From NCBI GenBank assembly GCA_955652215.1, contig CATPAX010000225.1:1-7778 (forward strand): a stretch of 7,778 nucleotides of DNA, written 5' to 3'. This DNA comes from an uncultured Solirubrobacteraceae bacterium (GTDB lineage Bacteria; Actinomycetota; Thermoleophilia; Solirubrobacterales; Solirubrobacteraceae). Below the pieces are notes generated by a model that worked only from the letters and a program-made list of their open reading frames with translations, searched no databases and was not told the DNA's origin. Numbering within the stretch: the stretch's first letter is position 1; every line of letters starts with the position of its first letter. This document shows, piece by piece, positions 1-7,400 of this stretch. The translations under genes and the position numbers were made by a program.

Positions 1-511
1 GAGGATCGGCGTAGCGCAACCGATTGAATTCGAGCGGCAGCGGAGCGCTTGCGGAGCGGCCCGCGAGTCGGACCGTTCCGCCCAGCGGCAGGGGCTCGGA
101 TCGGACGGCCCCGTTGGTCGGCGGGGTGGGGAGATGGACCACCGCGCCACGCTTTCGGCCCCGAGCCACAGTCAGCGCGCCGACAAGCGCGAGCACCAAC
201 CCCGCGGCGACCAGGATCACGGACACGCCACTGAGCCCGATCGGACTGCCCCCGTGCGCCGGCCGGACGGGCGCCGCGCGTCGGGACCGAGGCGTCGCGC
301 GTGGGGACCGAGGCACCGTGGACGGTGCCGTCTGATGCGTGACCGTTTGCCCGCTGGGGTTCAGCGGAAAGCTGTTGAGTAGCTGGACCGGTACGCGCAC
401 GTGGGGGGGAGTCGAGCCAATTGCCGACGAAGCCCCCGCACACACGGCGATCACGCCGACGGTGACAGCGAGTGCGGCGACGCGGGCGCGAGTGAGGCGA
501 GGTGAGATCAC
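1..511 (-). CDS. Secreted/membrane-anchored protein of unknown function, partial (C-terminus beyond left edge)
   Basis: This frame stays open for 170 codons from a GTG at 511 to the window edge, so the C-terminus is missing. The GTG shares four bases (GTGA) with the stop of the upstream L,D-transpeptidase gene, which supports the start and implies translational coupling. The N-terminus looks like a Sec signal peptide: basic residues 5-10 (RLTRAR), a hydrophobic core at about 11-28, and a likely cleavage after ASSA near residue 30. A Pro/Arg/Thr-rich linker follows (about 35-90) and contains a doubled 7-residue unit. A second hydrophobic segment at about 95-116 is followed by RGRKR, which should place the rest of the chain in the cytoplasm. 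I do not recognise the family. The layout (signal peptide, short external linker, one membrane span, cytoplasmic tail) suggests a small membrane-anchored envelope protein. The short outside part argues against an enzyme on that side. Confidence is high that it is a gene, low on role. Confidence 0.72.
   Translation of the reverse strand, partial: MISPRLTRARVAALAVTVGVIAVCAGASSAIGSTPPHVRVPVQLLNSFPLNPSGQTVTHQTAPSTVPRSPRATPRSRRAAPVRPAHGGSPIGLSGVSVILVAAGLVLALVGALTVARGRKRGAVVHLPTPPTNGAVRSEPLPLGGTVRLAGRSASAPLPLEFNRLRYADP
273..314. repeat. Two-copy 21-bp tandem repeat inside the linker of the left-edge gene
   Basis: Positions 273-293 and 294-314 are adjacent 21-bp copies that differ at two positions (19 of 21 identical). 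The length is a multiple of three. On the minus strand the copies encode PRSPRAT followed by PRSRRAA, so the duplication lengthens the Pro/Arg-rich linker without breaking the frame. It looks like a slippage duplication in low-complexity coding sequence rather than a regulatory element. Confidence 0.75.
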
Positions 512-1278
512 CGGATCACGACCGGAGTGCCGACCGGCATCAGCTTGGCGAGCCGCGTGATGTCGGAATTGCGCATCCGGATGCAGCCGTGCGAGATCGC
601 CCCAGGGATCAGGCGCGGCTGGTTGGTCCCATGAATCCCGATATAGCCCCCGGCGGGCCAATCAGTGAGCACCGCGGAACGCGCGCTCGTGCCGAAGGCG
701 ATCGGGCCATACACGGGGCTGCGGAAACGGGTCAGCACGTCGCGGATGTAGAAGGTGCCAACCGGAGTCGGAGAGCTCCGCCGGCCCACTCCCACCGGGG
801 CGCTGAACACCACCGCGCCGTCGCGGAAGAGGGTCGCGCGGAAATGCGCCCGGTCGATGACCAGGTCCGTGTCGAGCTCCACGGACGCGCCCAGCGCCGA
901 CTGCGGGACCCATCCGGTCCTGCCGTTCGGAAGGCTCGCGAGCGCTACCCGCTGCCACAGCCCGGTGCGTCTGAGCCGGACCGGCCCAAGGAGCTCGAGA
1001 ATGTTTGCGGTGCGCTCAGGGGTGCGGGTGGAGATCCGCGCGAGCACTCGGCCGTTCGGCGAGGGGGTCGCCCGAGCGACTGCGGGGCCCCGAACGGCGG
1101 CCCAGCGGGAGGCTCCTTTCAGCTTTGCCAGCACGAGCGGGCGAGCGACCATGACAGCCAGCGGCGGGGATGGGAGCACAATCGCCGGTTCGCCCAAGCG
1201 CCCACGGGGTGCGAACAGCAAGACGACCAGCACCGACGCTGTGATTAGAATCGCTGCCCGGGCGAGGGCCGGCCACAT
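508..1278 (-). CDS. L,D-transpeptidase, YkuD catalytic domain, membrane-anchored
   Basis: This is probably an enzyme that forms 3-3 cross-links in peptidoglycan, or attaches proteins to it, through a cysteine nucleophile outside the membrane. With the ATG at 1278 it has 256 residues. A hydrophobic segment at about 8-24 serves as signal or anchor. A stretch at about 78-128 ending in a GWV motif resembles the SH3-like region often found before YkuD domains. The YkuD domain covers about 133-256. The signature is complete: His216 in IHGTN, then Ser229-His230-Gly231-Cys232 in SHGCIRMRN, with Cys232 the expected nucleophile. The ATG overlaps the upstream TGA by one base. A TTG one codon earlier (1281) is possible, and neither start has a strong ribosome binding site, so coupled translation is likely. 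It lies inside an overlapping operon with two ferritin-like genes. The family is clear; the exact substrate is not. Confidence 0.93.
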   Translation of the reverse strand: MWPALARAAILITASVLVVLLFAPRGRLGEPAIVLPSPPLAVMVARPLVLAKLKGASRWAAVRGPAVARATPSPNGRVLARISTRTPERTANILELLGPVRLRRTGLWQRVALASLPNGRTGWVPQSALGASVELDTDLVIDRAHFRATLFRDGAVVFSAPVGVGRRSSPTPVGTFYIRDVLTRFRSPVYGPIAFGTSARSAVLTDWPAGGYIGIHGTNQPRLIPGAISHGCIRMRNSDITRLAKLMPVGTPVVIR

Positions 1279-1967
1279 CAACCCGTGAATTTCGGAGATC
1301 GATGGGCAGCTGTCTGCACCGGGTTGACGACGAAGTGCGTCGACGCTACAAGCGCGTCGACCCGGCTTGGCGCCAGAGGCTGGTCGAACGCCGTCGCCGC
1401 CGGCAGCACACCCGCGAGCCGTCTGATCCAGGCAGCGTGCCGCGCCTCGACGGAGTGGATCGAGATCGCGGCCATCAGATAGACCGGTGAGCTCACGTGC
1501 GGAGCCTGGTACTTGTAGGCCGCCACCGCGAGGTCCTCGAAGGCCACCGCAGTGCGGCGAAAGCCGTTCGGATCCTGCGTCACGCCCTGAAAGTCGAAGG
1601 TCGGGGGCTTGATCGCCGAGCTTCCAAGCACCTTGCGAAAGGCGGCGACGTGGGCCCGTTCGTGCGCGCCCACGACCCGTGCCTGTGTGGCCAGCGGCCC
1701 GTGCAGCGCGCCAAGTCTCTCCGCCTCCGTGTAGAACGCGGCCTGGAGGTACTCGAGACCGAGTGCGTAATTGAGGATCGCCACATCCGCGCGAGCAGCG
1801 TTGCTCGCGAGAGCGCCGGCCGGACGAGCCAGGGCGCCGATGGCGGTGCCCCCAACGGCAAGTCCGAGCAGCCCGCGTCGAGTCGTCCTCAGGGCGCCCG
1901 CCGTCTCGGCCAGGACACCGTCGCGGTCGAACGCAGCCGCCGCCCCCAATAGCTCCTGATCAGCCAA
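1278..1967 (-). CDS. Ferritin-like domain protein with twin-arginine signal
   Basis: This is a 229-residue protein of the secreted ferritin-like type (Ferritin_2-like family). The N-terminus carries a twin-arginine motif (TTRRGLLGL, Arg30-Arg31) and a weakly hydrophobic, Ala/Gly-rich stretch to about residue 54, consistent with Tat export of a protein folded with its metal. The four-helix core shows the di-metal carboxylate pattern: Glu72 (LEYLQAAFY), Glu103 and His106 (HERAH), Glu144 (AFEDLA), and Glu174 and His177 (VEARH). The family may store or oxidise iron or scavenge oxidants; the actual role is not established here. The start is a TTG at 1967, lying 8 bp inside the upstream ferritin-like gene with a G-rich stretch before it. 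A later in-frame TTG at codon 7 is the alternative. The stop overlaps the L,D-transpeptidase start. The C-terminal 45 or so residues past the last helix are not recognised. Confidence 0.88.
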   Translation of the reverse strand: MADQELLGAAAAFDRDGVLAETAGALRTTRRGLLGLAVGGTAIGALARPAGALASNAARADVAILNYALGLEYLQAAFYTEAERLGALHGPLATQARVVGAHERAHVAAFRKVLGSSAIKPPTFDFQGVTQDPNGFRRTAVAFEDLAVAAYKYQAPHVSSPVYLMAAISIHSVEARHAAWIRRLAGVLPAATAFDQPLAPSRVDALVASTHFVVNPVQTAAHRSPKFTG

Positions 1968-2601
1968 TGCTCACCCCCGCGCTCTTCAAGCGCGCCTGCA
2001 CCTGGGCCACGCTCGCCGGGAGATCTGTGGCCTCAGGGGCGGGTGTGAGACCCAGGAGGTCTCTTGCCCAGGACGCGTGCCGGGCCTCCACCGAGACGAT
2101 CTCGGCCGCCTGCGCGAGCACGGGCTTGCTCACGTTTGCCGCCTGCCCGTTGTACAGCGCGACGCCCAGGTCCTCGAGCGTTACCGCGAGCTGCTGGAAT
2201 GCGCGCAGGTCAGCGGGGCGATGCGAGAGCCGGAGTCTGATCGGCTTCGCTGCGTTGCCGAGAGCGTGACGGAGGAAGGCTACGTGCGCGCGCTCATGTT
2301 CCTCGACGACCTGAGCGAACTGCAGCCATTCGCCCTGAAGCGAGAGTGTCCGTAGCGCATCGGCGTAGAACGCCGCTTGCAGTTGCTCAAACGCCAGAGC
2401 GAAGTTCAGGACCGCGACGTCCTGGTGCCCCGGCGCCGCCGAGTTCGCCCGCGACGCAAAGCCCCCGGCGAGTATCGCGCCCGAGGCCAAGCCCGCGGCA
2501 CCCGTGAGCCCTCGTTGAATCCACTGTTCTCGGGTCGCGCCCGCGGTTCGACCTTCGGTCGACCGCTCTTGCGCGACGCCCTCGCCGGCCGGAGTAAGCA
2601 T
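1960..2601 (-). CDS. Ferritin-like domain protein, paralogue with non-canonical export signal
   Basis: This 213-residue protein is clearly a paralogue of the next gene. It has the same core with the same residue spacing: Glu72 (FEQLQAAFY), Glu103 and His106 (HERAH), Glu143 (TLEDLG), and Glu172 and His175 (VEARH). The N-terminus has an Ala/Gly-rich hydrophobic stretch (about 31-50) preceded by WIQRG, so the twin arginine of its partner is replaced by Gln-Arg. Export by Tat on its own is therefore uncertain; Sec export, a relaxed Tat motif, or export in complex with the partner are possible. The ATG at 2601 has no Shine-Dalgarno sequence but sits 8 nt after a TANNNT box, suggesting a leaderless transcript. 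It is the first gene of the overlapped four-gene run, 50 bp after purB. Confidence 0.88.
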   Translation of the reverse strand: MLTPAGEGVAQERSTEGRTAGATREQWIQRGLTGAAGLASGAILAGGFASRANSAAPGHQDVAVLNFALAFEQLQAAFYADALRTLSLQGEWLQFAQVVEEHERAHVAFLRHALGNAAKPIRLRLSHRPADLRAFQQLAVTLEDLGVALYNGQAANVSKPVLAQAAEIVSVEARHASWARDLLGLTPAPEATDLPASVAQVQARLKSAGVSIG

Positions 2602-2609
2602 CCGGCCAG

Positions 2610-2615
2610 ATTTTA
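2610..2615 (-). promoter_or_regulatory. Candidate -10 box for a leaderless ferritin-like/L,D-transpeptidase operon
   Basis: On the minus strand TAAAAT matches the TANNNT -10 consensus (5 of 6 with TATAAT) and lies 8 nt upstream of the ATG at 2601. The 50-bp gap after purB is clearly more AT-rich than its surroundings, and no ribosome binding site precedes the ATG. No convincing -35 is visible. A start of transcription at or just before the ATG would fit leaderless genes as known from actinobacteria. Confidence 0.4.
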
Positions 2616-2651
2616 GTACGAATTGACAGCTTTTGCGACAGTTGGTGATTT

Positions 2652-3935
<1,284 letters not shown>

Positions 3936-3942
3936 ACGAGCG

Positions 3943-3948
3943 ATTATG
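3943..3948 (-). promoter_or_regulatory. Candidate -10 box for leaderless purB
   Basis: On the minus strand CATAAT (5 of 6 with TATAAT) lies 7 nt before the purB GTG at 3935, which would put the transcript start within a base or two of the start codon. No -35 element stands out and there is no ribosome binding site. The rest of 3936-4000 is GC-rich and I see nothing else in it. Confidence 0.4.
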
Positions 3949-4000
3949 TCCGCCAGATCAGTTCGGGCGCGGGCTGGCGCGGGGGACAGCTCGGGGCGAC

Positions 4001-4198
4001 TCAGGGGTAGCCGAAGTAGGCCGTGGCGCTTCGGGCCTGATTCATCGTCACCGTACAGGTGACTCCCGAGAACCAGTCACATCCCTCCCAATAGTAGAAA
4101 TATGACCCGGCGTCCGGAGTGGCAGTCAACGTGACTGTGGTGCCGGCGGAGAAGTTTGCGGTACACGACAAAGAGGGACAATTGATCCCTGCCGGCGG
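4001..4198 (-). pseudogene. Orphan InlB-type (divergent B-repeat) extracellular domain remnant, in frame behind the transporter stop
   Basis: Directly after the TGA of the transporter (4201-4199), the same reading frame stays open for 65 codons and ends at TGA 4003-4001. The translation is one copy of the divergent InlB B-repeat / bacterial repeat type seen at the C-termini of actinobacterial surface proteins. It begins PPAGINC, continues with VTLTATPDAGS, then a Trp-Glu-Gly-Cys motif, then CTVTMNQARSATAYF near the end. Four cysteines (7, 12, 40 and 48 of the segment) are spaced as in such domains. There is no plausible start codon or ribosome binding site, so it is best read as the surviving tail of a lost surface-protein gene. 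The alternative is a C-terminal extension of the transporter reached by stop readthrough. The domain recognition is from motif memory; the frame relation is direct. Confidence 0.68.
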
Positions 4199-5869
4199 TC
4201 AACCACCCGCGAGCTGCACGCCCTTGACGACCAGGAGGACGACCGCAAGTAGCAGGTAGCCCTCCATCGTCAGCATCGCCCACTTGCGCGCTGCCGACGC
4301 CGGAGGCCGGGCCAGGAGCGCGAGTGGCGGCATGGTCCACTGCTCCTTCGGGACGCGATAGGACACCTCAGGGACCCTGCTCTTGCCCCGCCGGCCGCGT
4401 GAGCGGGCCAGCACCGCACCGAACGCCAGCAAACCCGCCGTCATCAGGGCCCCTCCGATCAACGCGAACCTGGTGACGTTCAGGCGGGGGAAGATCGTCG
4501 TCGCCATCAGGATCATCGACAGGAGCACCAGGACGGCCACAATCACTGTCGCGAGCACGTTCAGCCACGACGGATTGCGCCACGGGCCGAGCACCTCGCG
4601 GTCGTTGCACAACAGCAGCAGGAACATGCTCGCGCTCGGCAGCAGCACGCCGGCAAGCGCCTGCACGACCTCGGTGATCAGCCCGAGGGGGGCGCCGGGG
4701 ATCAGCACGATCGCGGCAGCCCCGACGATCACCAGCGAGAACAGGGCATAGAACCCTTTGGCCTCTCTGAAGCTTCGATGCAGCGAGCTCTTGACGCCGG
4801 TGATGTCGCCGAAGGCGTAGCTCGTGGAGAGCGTAAGCGCCCCAGCCCCAATCAGCGAGGCGTTCAGCAGCACGAGAGAATAGAACGCTCCGGCAGTCGA
4901 TCCAAGCGTGTGGTCGAGCCCAGCCGCCGTGACGCCGGCGTCCTTGAAGTGTCCGGCATAGGAAGTGCCCGCGAACGCGAACGCCGACACGCTCACCAGG
5001 ATGGCCGCGCCGATGACAACGACGATTGCCCCGATCCACGTGTCGAGCCGCTCGTAGTTGATCCACCGAGGGGTAATCCGCTTGTCGATCACGTTGGACT
5101 GCTGGAAGAACAGCTGCCATGGGGCGACGGTGGTGCCGACGATCGCGATGATCAGCAATACCGACGTTGAGGTAACGCCGCCCTGGATGCCGGGGACAAA
5201 GAAATCGTGGAGGATCGGGGCGGCGTGGGGATGGGCGAAGAAGAACAGCGGCACCATCAACACGTTGGCGAACACGAACACGAACATCGCGCGCTCCCAC
5301 GAGCGGAAGCTGCCGCTCGAGGTGATAGCCACCAGTGCCACCGCTGCGATCGGGACCGCGACGTATTTCGAGACCCCGAAGTACCCGAGCGCGAGACTCA
5401 CTCCGATGAACTCCGTGACAACGGTGAGGAAGTTCAGGACGAACAGGTCGATCACCGAGAACCACCCCCAGAAGGGGCCGAAGCGCTCCTTGATCAGGCG
5501 GGCGTGACCGACGCCGGTGACGGCGCCGAGTCGGACGACCATCTCCTGGTTGACCACCAGTACCGGGATCAGGAGCAGCAGGACCCACAGCAGGCTGGTG
5601 CCGTAGTTCTGGCCAGCCTGCGAGTAGGTGGCGACGCCGCCCGCGTCATTGTCGCCGACCATCACGATCAGGCCGGGGCCGATGATCGCCAGCAGCGCGA
5701 GTGCCCTCGAGCGCAGGCTGCGGTGAGCTTCCTCGTGCTGGCGGATCGTGCCGAACGCGCCCTTGATGTCGCCGACGTGAGCCGAATCGAGCACCGCCCG
5801 CTCGCGCGGGGAGGCAGGCGGAGCTGGAGGTGGTGCCGGCGGCACGCCGGTTGACGGATTGCTCGCCAT
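4199..5869 (-). CDS. Nramp-superfamily divalent metal transporter, Nramp-related magnesium transporter (NRMT) type
   Basis: This is a 556-residue integral membrane protein with a Pro-rich N-terminal tail (about 1-55) and some 12-13 hydrophobic helices. The Nramp fold is shown by GPGLIVMVG in helix 1 (about 64-72) and the helix 6 block around GTTVAPWQ (245-252). The metal site is not the classical one. DPGN of Mn/Fe transporters reads D75-A-G-G78, and the MPH motif reads A249-P-W251, so the metal-selecting methionine and the Asn ligand are both lost. Such changes are known from the Nramp-related Mg2+ transporters, which I take as the best assignment; Mn2+ may also be carried. The ATG at 5869 is chosen over a TTG at 5878 because AAAGGAGG ends 9 nt before the ATG but abuts the TTG. 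The adjacent upstream gene encodes MgtE-type sensor domains, which also points to magnesium. The last helix (about 530-552) lies close to the C-terminus. Confidence 0.9.
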   Translation of the reverse strand: MASNPSTGVPPAPPPAPPASPRERAVLDSAHVGDIKGAFGTIRQHEEAHRSLRSRALALLAIIGPGLIVMVGDNDAGGVATYSQAGQNYGTSLLWVLLLLIPVLVVNQEMVVRLGAVTGVGHARLIKERFGPFWGWFSVIDLFVLNFLTVVTEFIGVSLALGYFGVSKYVAVPIAAVALVAITSSGSFRSWERAMFVFVFANVLMVPLFFFAHPHAAPILHDFFVPGIQGGVTSTSVLLIIAIVGTTVAPWQLFFQQSNVIDKRITPRWINYERLDTWIGAIVVVIGAAILVSVSAFAFAGTSYAGHFKDAGVTAAGLDHTLGSTAGAFYSLVLLNASLIGAGALTLSTSYAFGDITGVKSSLHRSFREAKGFYALFSLVIVGAAAIVLIPGAPLGLITEVVQALAGVLLPSASMFLLLLCNDREVLGPWRNPSWLNVLATVIVAVLVLLSMILMATTIFPRLNVTRFALIGGALMTAGLLAFGAVLARSRGRRGKSRVPEVSYRVPKEQWTMPPLALLARPPASAARKWAMLTMEGYLLLAVVLLVVKGVQLAGG

Positions 5870-5878
5870 CTCTCGCAA

Positions 5879-5887
5879 CCTCCTTTC
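5879..5887 (-). promoter_or_regulatory. Strong ribosome binding site that fixes the transporter start
   Basis: GAAAGGAGG on the minus strand is a near-perfect Shine-Dalgarno sequence. It is 9 nt from the ATG at 5869 and 0 nt from the alternative TTG at 5878, so translation should begin at the ATG. It is the only strong ribosome binding site seen in the window, which contrasts with the leaderless or coupled starts of most other genes here. Confidence 0.85.
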
Positions 5888-5919
5888 TACGGACCCGCCG
5901 CTGCCGCGGCCGGCCGGAG

Positions 5920-6028
5920 GTCGCTTAGGTTCCCGGCTTAGCGCCTGGGATGCGAAGCGACGCCCACGACACCGGCCGCGAGCCAGCTACTTCGCGGGAG
6001 TTCGTCGTTCTCTGAAAACGTGTCGTGG
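5920..6028 (-). promoter_or_regulatory. Candidate structured RNA leader of the transporter gene (multi-branch fold)
   Basis: Read on the minus strand, a perfect 9-bp stem (6028-6020 with 5972-5964, CCACGACAC and its complement) encloses two small hairpins: 6019-6015 with 6011-6007 (includes one G-U pair) and 5997-5992 with 5981-5976 (CCGCGA and complement). Two bases further, a 7-bp stem (5961-5955 with 5926-5920, GTCGCTT and complement) encloses a 4 by 4 internal loop and a hairpin (5950-5943 with 5937-5931) that has a single bulged A and a GCUAA loop. The ribosome binding site lies about 33 nt past this structure. I compared it from memory with the M-box, yybP-ykoY and ydaO riboswitch consensus sequences and saw no match. 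In GC-rich DNA some of these stems could arise by chance, so the call rests on their nesting and their place before a metal transporter. Confidence 0.4.
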
Positions 6029-6045
6029 ATCATCGTCGTCATAGG

Positions 6046-6075
6046 CTGAAGGTGCCGCTACAGCGGCACATTCAG
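6046..6075 (-). promoter_or_regulatory. Long hairpin downstream of the MgtE-N/CBS gene, with a competing pairing
   Basis: The minus-strand RNA folds as CUGAA, one mismatch, GUGCCGC, loop UGUA, GCGGCAC, one mismatch, UUCAG: 7 plus 5 base pairs around a four-base loop. This is very unlikely by chance. It begins 40 nt after the stop of the MgtE-N/CBS gene. No U-run follows on either strand, so it is not a standard intrinsic terminator, though a U-less terminator or an RNA 3'-end stabiliser is possible. Its left arm (UCUGAA, 6076-6071) can pair instead with UUCAGA at 6100-6095, 18 nt upstream, which would break the base of the hairpin. Such mutually exclusive pairing is typical of attenuators and riboswitches. 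Confidence 0.6.
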
Positions 6076-6114
6076 ACTAGCAAGCCGATCCCGATCTGAA
6101 CAGGCTCGGCGCTT

Positions 6115-7383
6115 TCAGCTGCGCGCGCCTGCGGCGCGCCTCCGCCAATCCTCAGGCAGCAGCAGTTCGAGGATGTCGTCGACCATGATGACCCCTTCGG
6201 GCCGGCCATCGCCGTCGAGCACCGGCAAGGCGATCAGGTTCCAGTCGCTCATCAGCGTGGCCACCTCGGGCACGTCGGTCTCGGCAACTACCGCCGGCGT
6301 GCGCTCGTCGATGAGATCACCAAGGCGCGCCTCCGGGTCGGACTGAATCAGACCGGCGAGCGACACCGAGCCGACGAACATGCCCCCCTCGTCGACTACA
6401 CACACGATCGATGCCTGCTGAGGCCCGAGCTCACTCGAGCGGATGCGTGCGATCGCCTCGCGCGCTGATGCATCGGCCGGAGCCGAGACGAAGTCGGGAT
6501 CCATCAGCCCCCCGGCGGTTGAGGGGTTGTGGCCGAGGATCGCGGTGATCTTCCGCTGATCATCGGGCGGCATCAGGTTCAGGATCGGGAGCCGCCGGTC
6601 CTGATCGAGCTCGAGCAGCAGATCCGCGGCGTCGTCGCTGGCCATCCTCGAGAGCAAGGCCGCGGCCTGCTCGTCGGAGCGCTCTTTCAGGAACTCGACC
6701 TGGTGCTCGTCGTCCAGCTCTTCGAACACATCGGCCTCGAGCTCCTCATCCTCACGGACGGCATCGAGGATCTCCTCGCCCTCCTCGTGCGATGCGGCCT
6801 CGACGAGATCGGCGATCTGGGCAGGGTGAAGCCGAGCCAGCCGGCGCGCGGTGAGCTTCATCCGCAGGGTCGGGACATGGCCTCCGAATGGCTCCATGTC
6901 CTCCCACGCCACGAACTGCACGGGCGGTGCGTCGTGATTTCGGAAACGTCGCGGCACCAGTCGCCGCAGACGCGCCCGGTAGCTGGGATCGATCCCGACG
7001 ACCCGCCAGCTCCCATCTTCCGAGCTCAGCTCAACTTCGCGCGCGGTGACAAGCAGCGCGGTGTCGGTATTGATCATGCTGCGATTGAGAAGGTCGGCGC
7101 GGAGCAGGAGCTCACCCGGCCGGCGCTCGAACTGCCCGAGGTTCAGCTCGGTCGTCGAGGTCCGCACAGCAGCAGGCTCCATCCGCTCGATCCGCGAGCA
7201 CGGCACGAACATCTCGCGGCCGCCGATCCTCGCCTTCAGGCCGATCACCGGAGGCGGGGCATCGTCCTCGGGGTCGAGCTGCGCGACCACGTCCTCGACG
7301 TGGCCGAGCCGGCCACCGCCGGAGTCGAGCAGGGAACTCCCCGCGATGGACGACAGATGAACGATCGAATTGGGTATCACCAC
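6115..7383 (-). CDS. Soluble MgtE-N / paired CBS domain protein with PRC-barrel-like N-terminus
   Basis: This 422-residue protein has no membrane helix. Residues about 8-140 look like one or two PRC-barrel-like beta units (for example SLLDSGGGRLGHVEDVVAQLD). Residues about 175-285 form the acidic, helical MgtE N-terminal superhelix, with repeated Leu-rich turns and many Asp/Glu (LADLVEAA-type, DDAADLLLELD, MPPDDQ). Residues about 290-410 hold two CBS motifs, the first starting at GGLMDPDFVS and the second ending GVIMVDDILELLLP. In true MgtE channels these parts sense cytosolic Mg2+ and gate the pore, but here the pore domain is absent. The likely role is a cytosolic Mg2+-sensing regulator, and the adjacent Nramp-type gene is the obvious candidate partner; this is inference. 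The start is GTG at 7383 (the next codon is also GTG) with only a weak ribosome binding site, 34 bp behind purE. Confidence 0.85.
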   Translation of the reverse strand: MVIPNSIVHLSSIAGSSLLDSGGGRLGHVEDVVAQLDPEDDAPPPVIGLKARIGGREMFVPCSRIERMEPAAVRTSTTELNLGQFERRPGELLLRADLLNRSMINTDTALLVTAREVELSSEDGSWRVVGIDPSYRARLRRLVPRRFRNHDAPPVQFVAWEDMEPFGGHVPTLRMKLTARRLARLHPAQIADLVEAASHEEGEEILDAVREDEELEADVFEELDDEHQVEFLKERSDEQAAALLSRMASDDAADLLLELDQDRRLPILNLMPPDDQRKITAILGHNPSTAGGLMDPDFVSAPADASAREAIARIRSSELGPQQASIVCVVDEGGMFVGSVSLAGLIQSDPEARLGDLIDERTPAVVAETDVPEVATLMSDWNLIALPVLDGDGRPEGVIMVDDILELLLPEDWRRRAAGARS

Positions 7384-7400
7384 ACCCGCAAAGGAAGGCT

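Noticed and set aside
502..1248. Plus-strand frame of 248 codons opposite the L,D-transpeptidase
   Set aside because: The minus strand carries an intact YkuD signature; the plus-strand product is Arg/Gly/His-rich and has no motif.
2623..2628. TTGACA on the plus strand as a -35 box for an antisense transcript into purB
   Set aside because: Only a poor -10 match follows at the right distance (TGATTT), and the AT-rich gap makes a chance hexamer likely.
4077..4340. Minus-strand 87-codon frame crossing the transporter 3' end and the gap
   Set aside because: It is out of frame with both the transporter and the repeat-domain remnant, each of which has recognisable protein features over the same bases.
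4368..5588. Minus-strand frame of 406 codons inside the transporter gene
   Set aside because: It is an out-of-frame reading of the transporter, rich in Arg/Pro/Gly with no membrane pattern, whereas the overlapping frame gives a full Nramp-type protein.
6046..6075. Standard intrinsic terminator after the MgtE-N/CBS gene
   Set aside because: The stem is strong but no U-run follows on either strand, so it is listed as a hairpin of uncertain role.
5870..6114. Known M-box magnesium riboswitch in the transporter leader
   Set aside because: The conserved M-box blocks, as I remember them, are not visible; an Rfam search would settle it.
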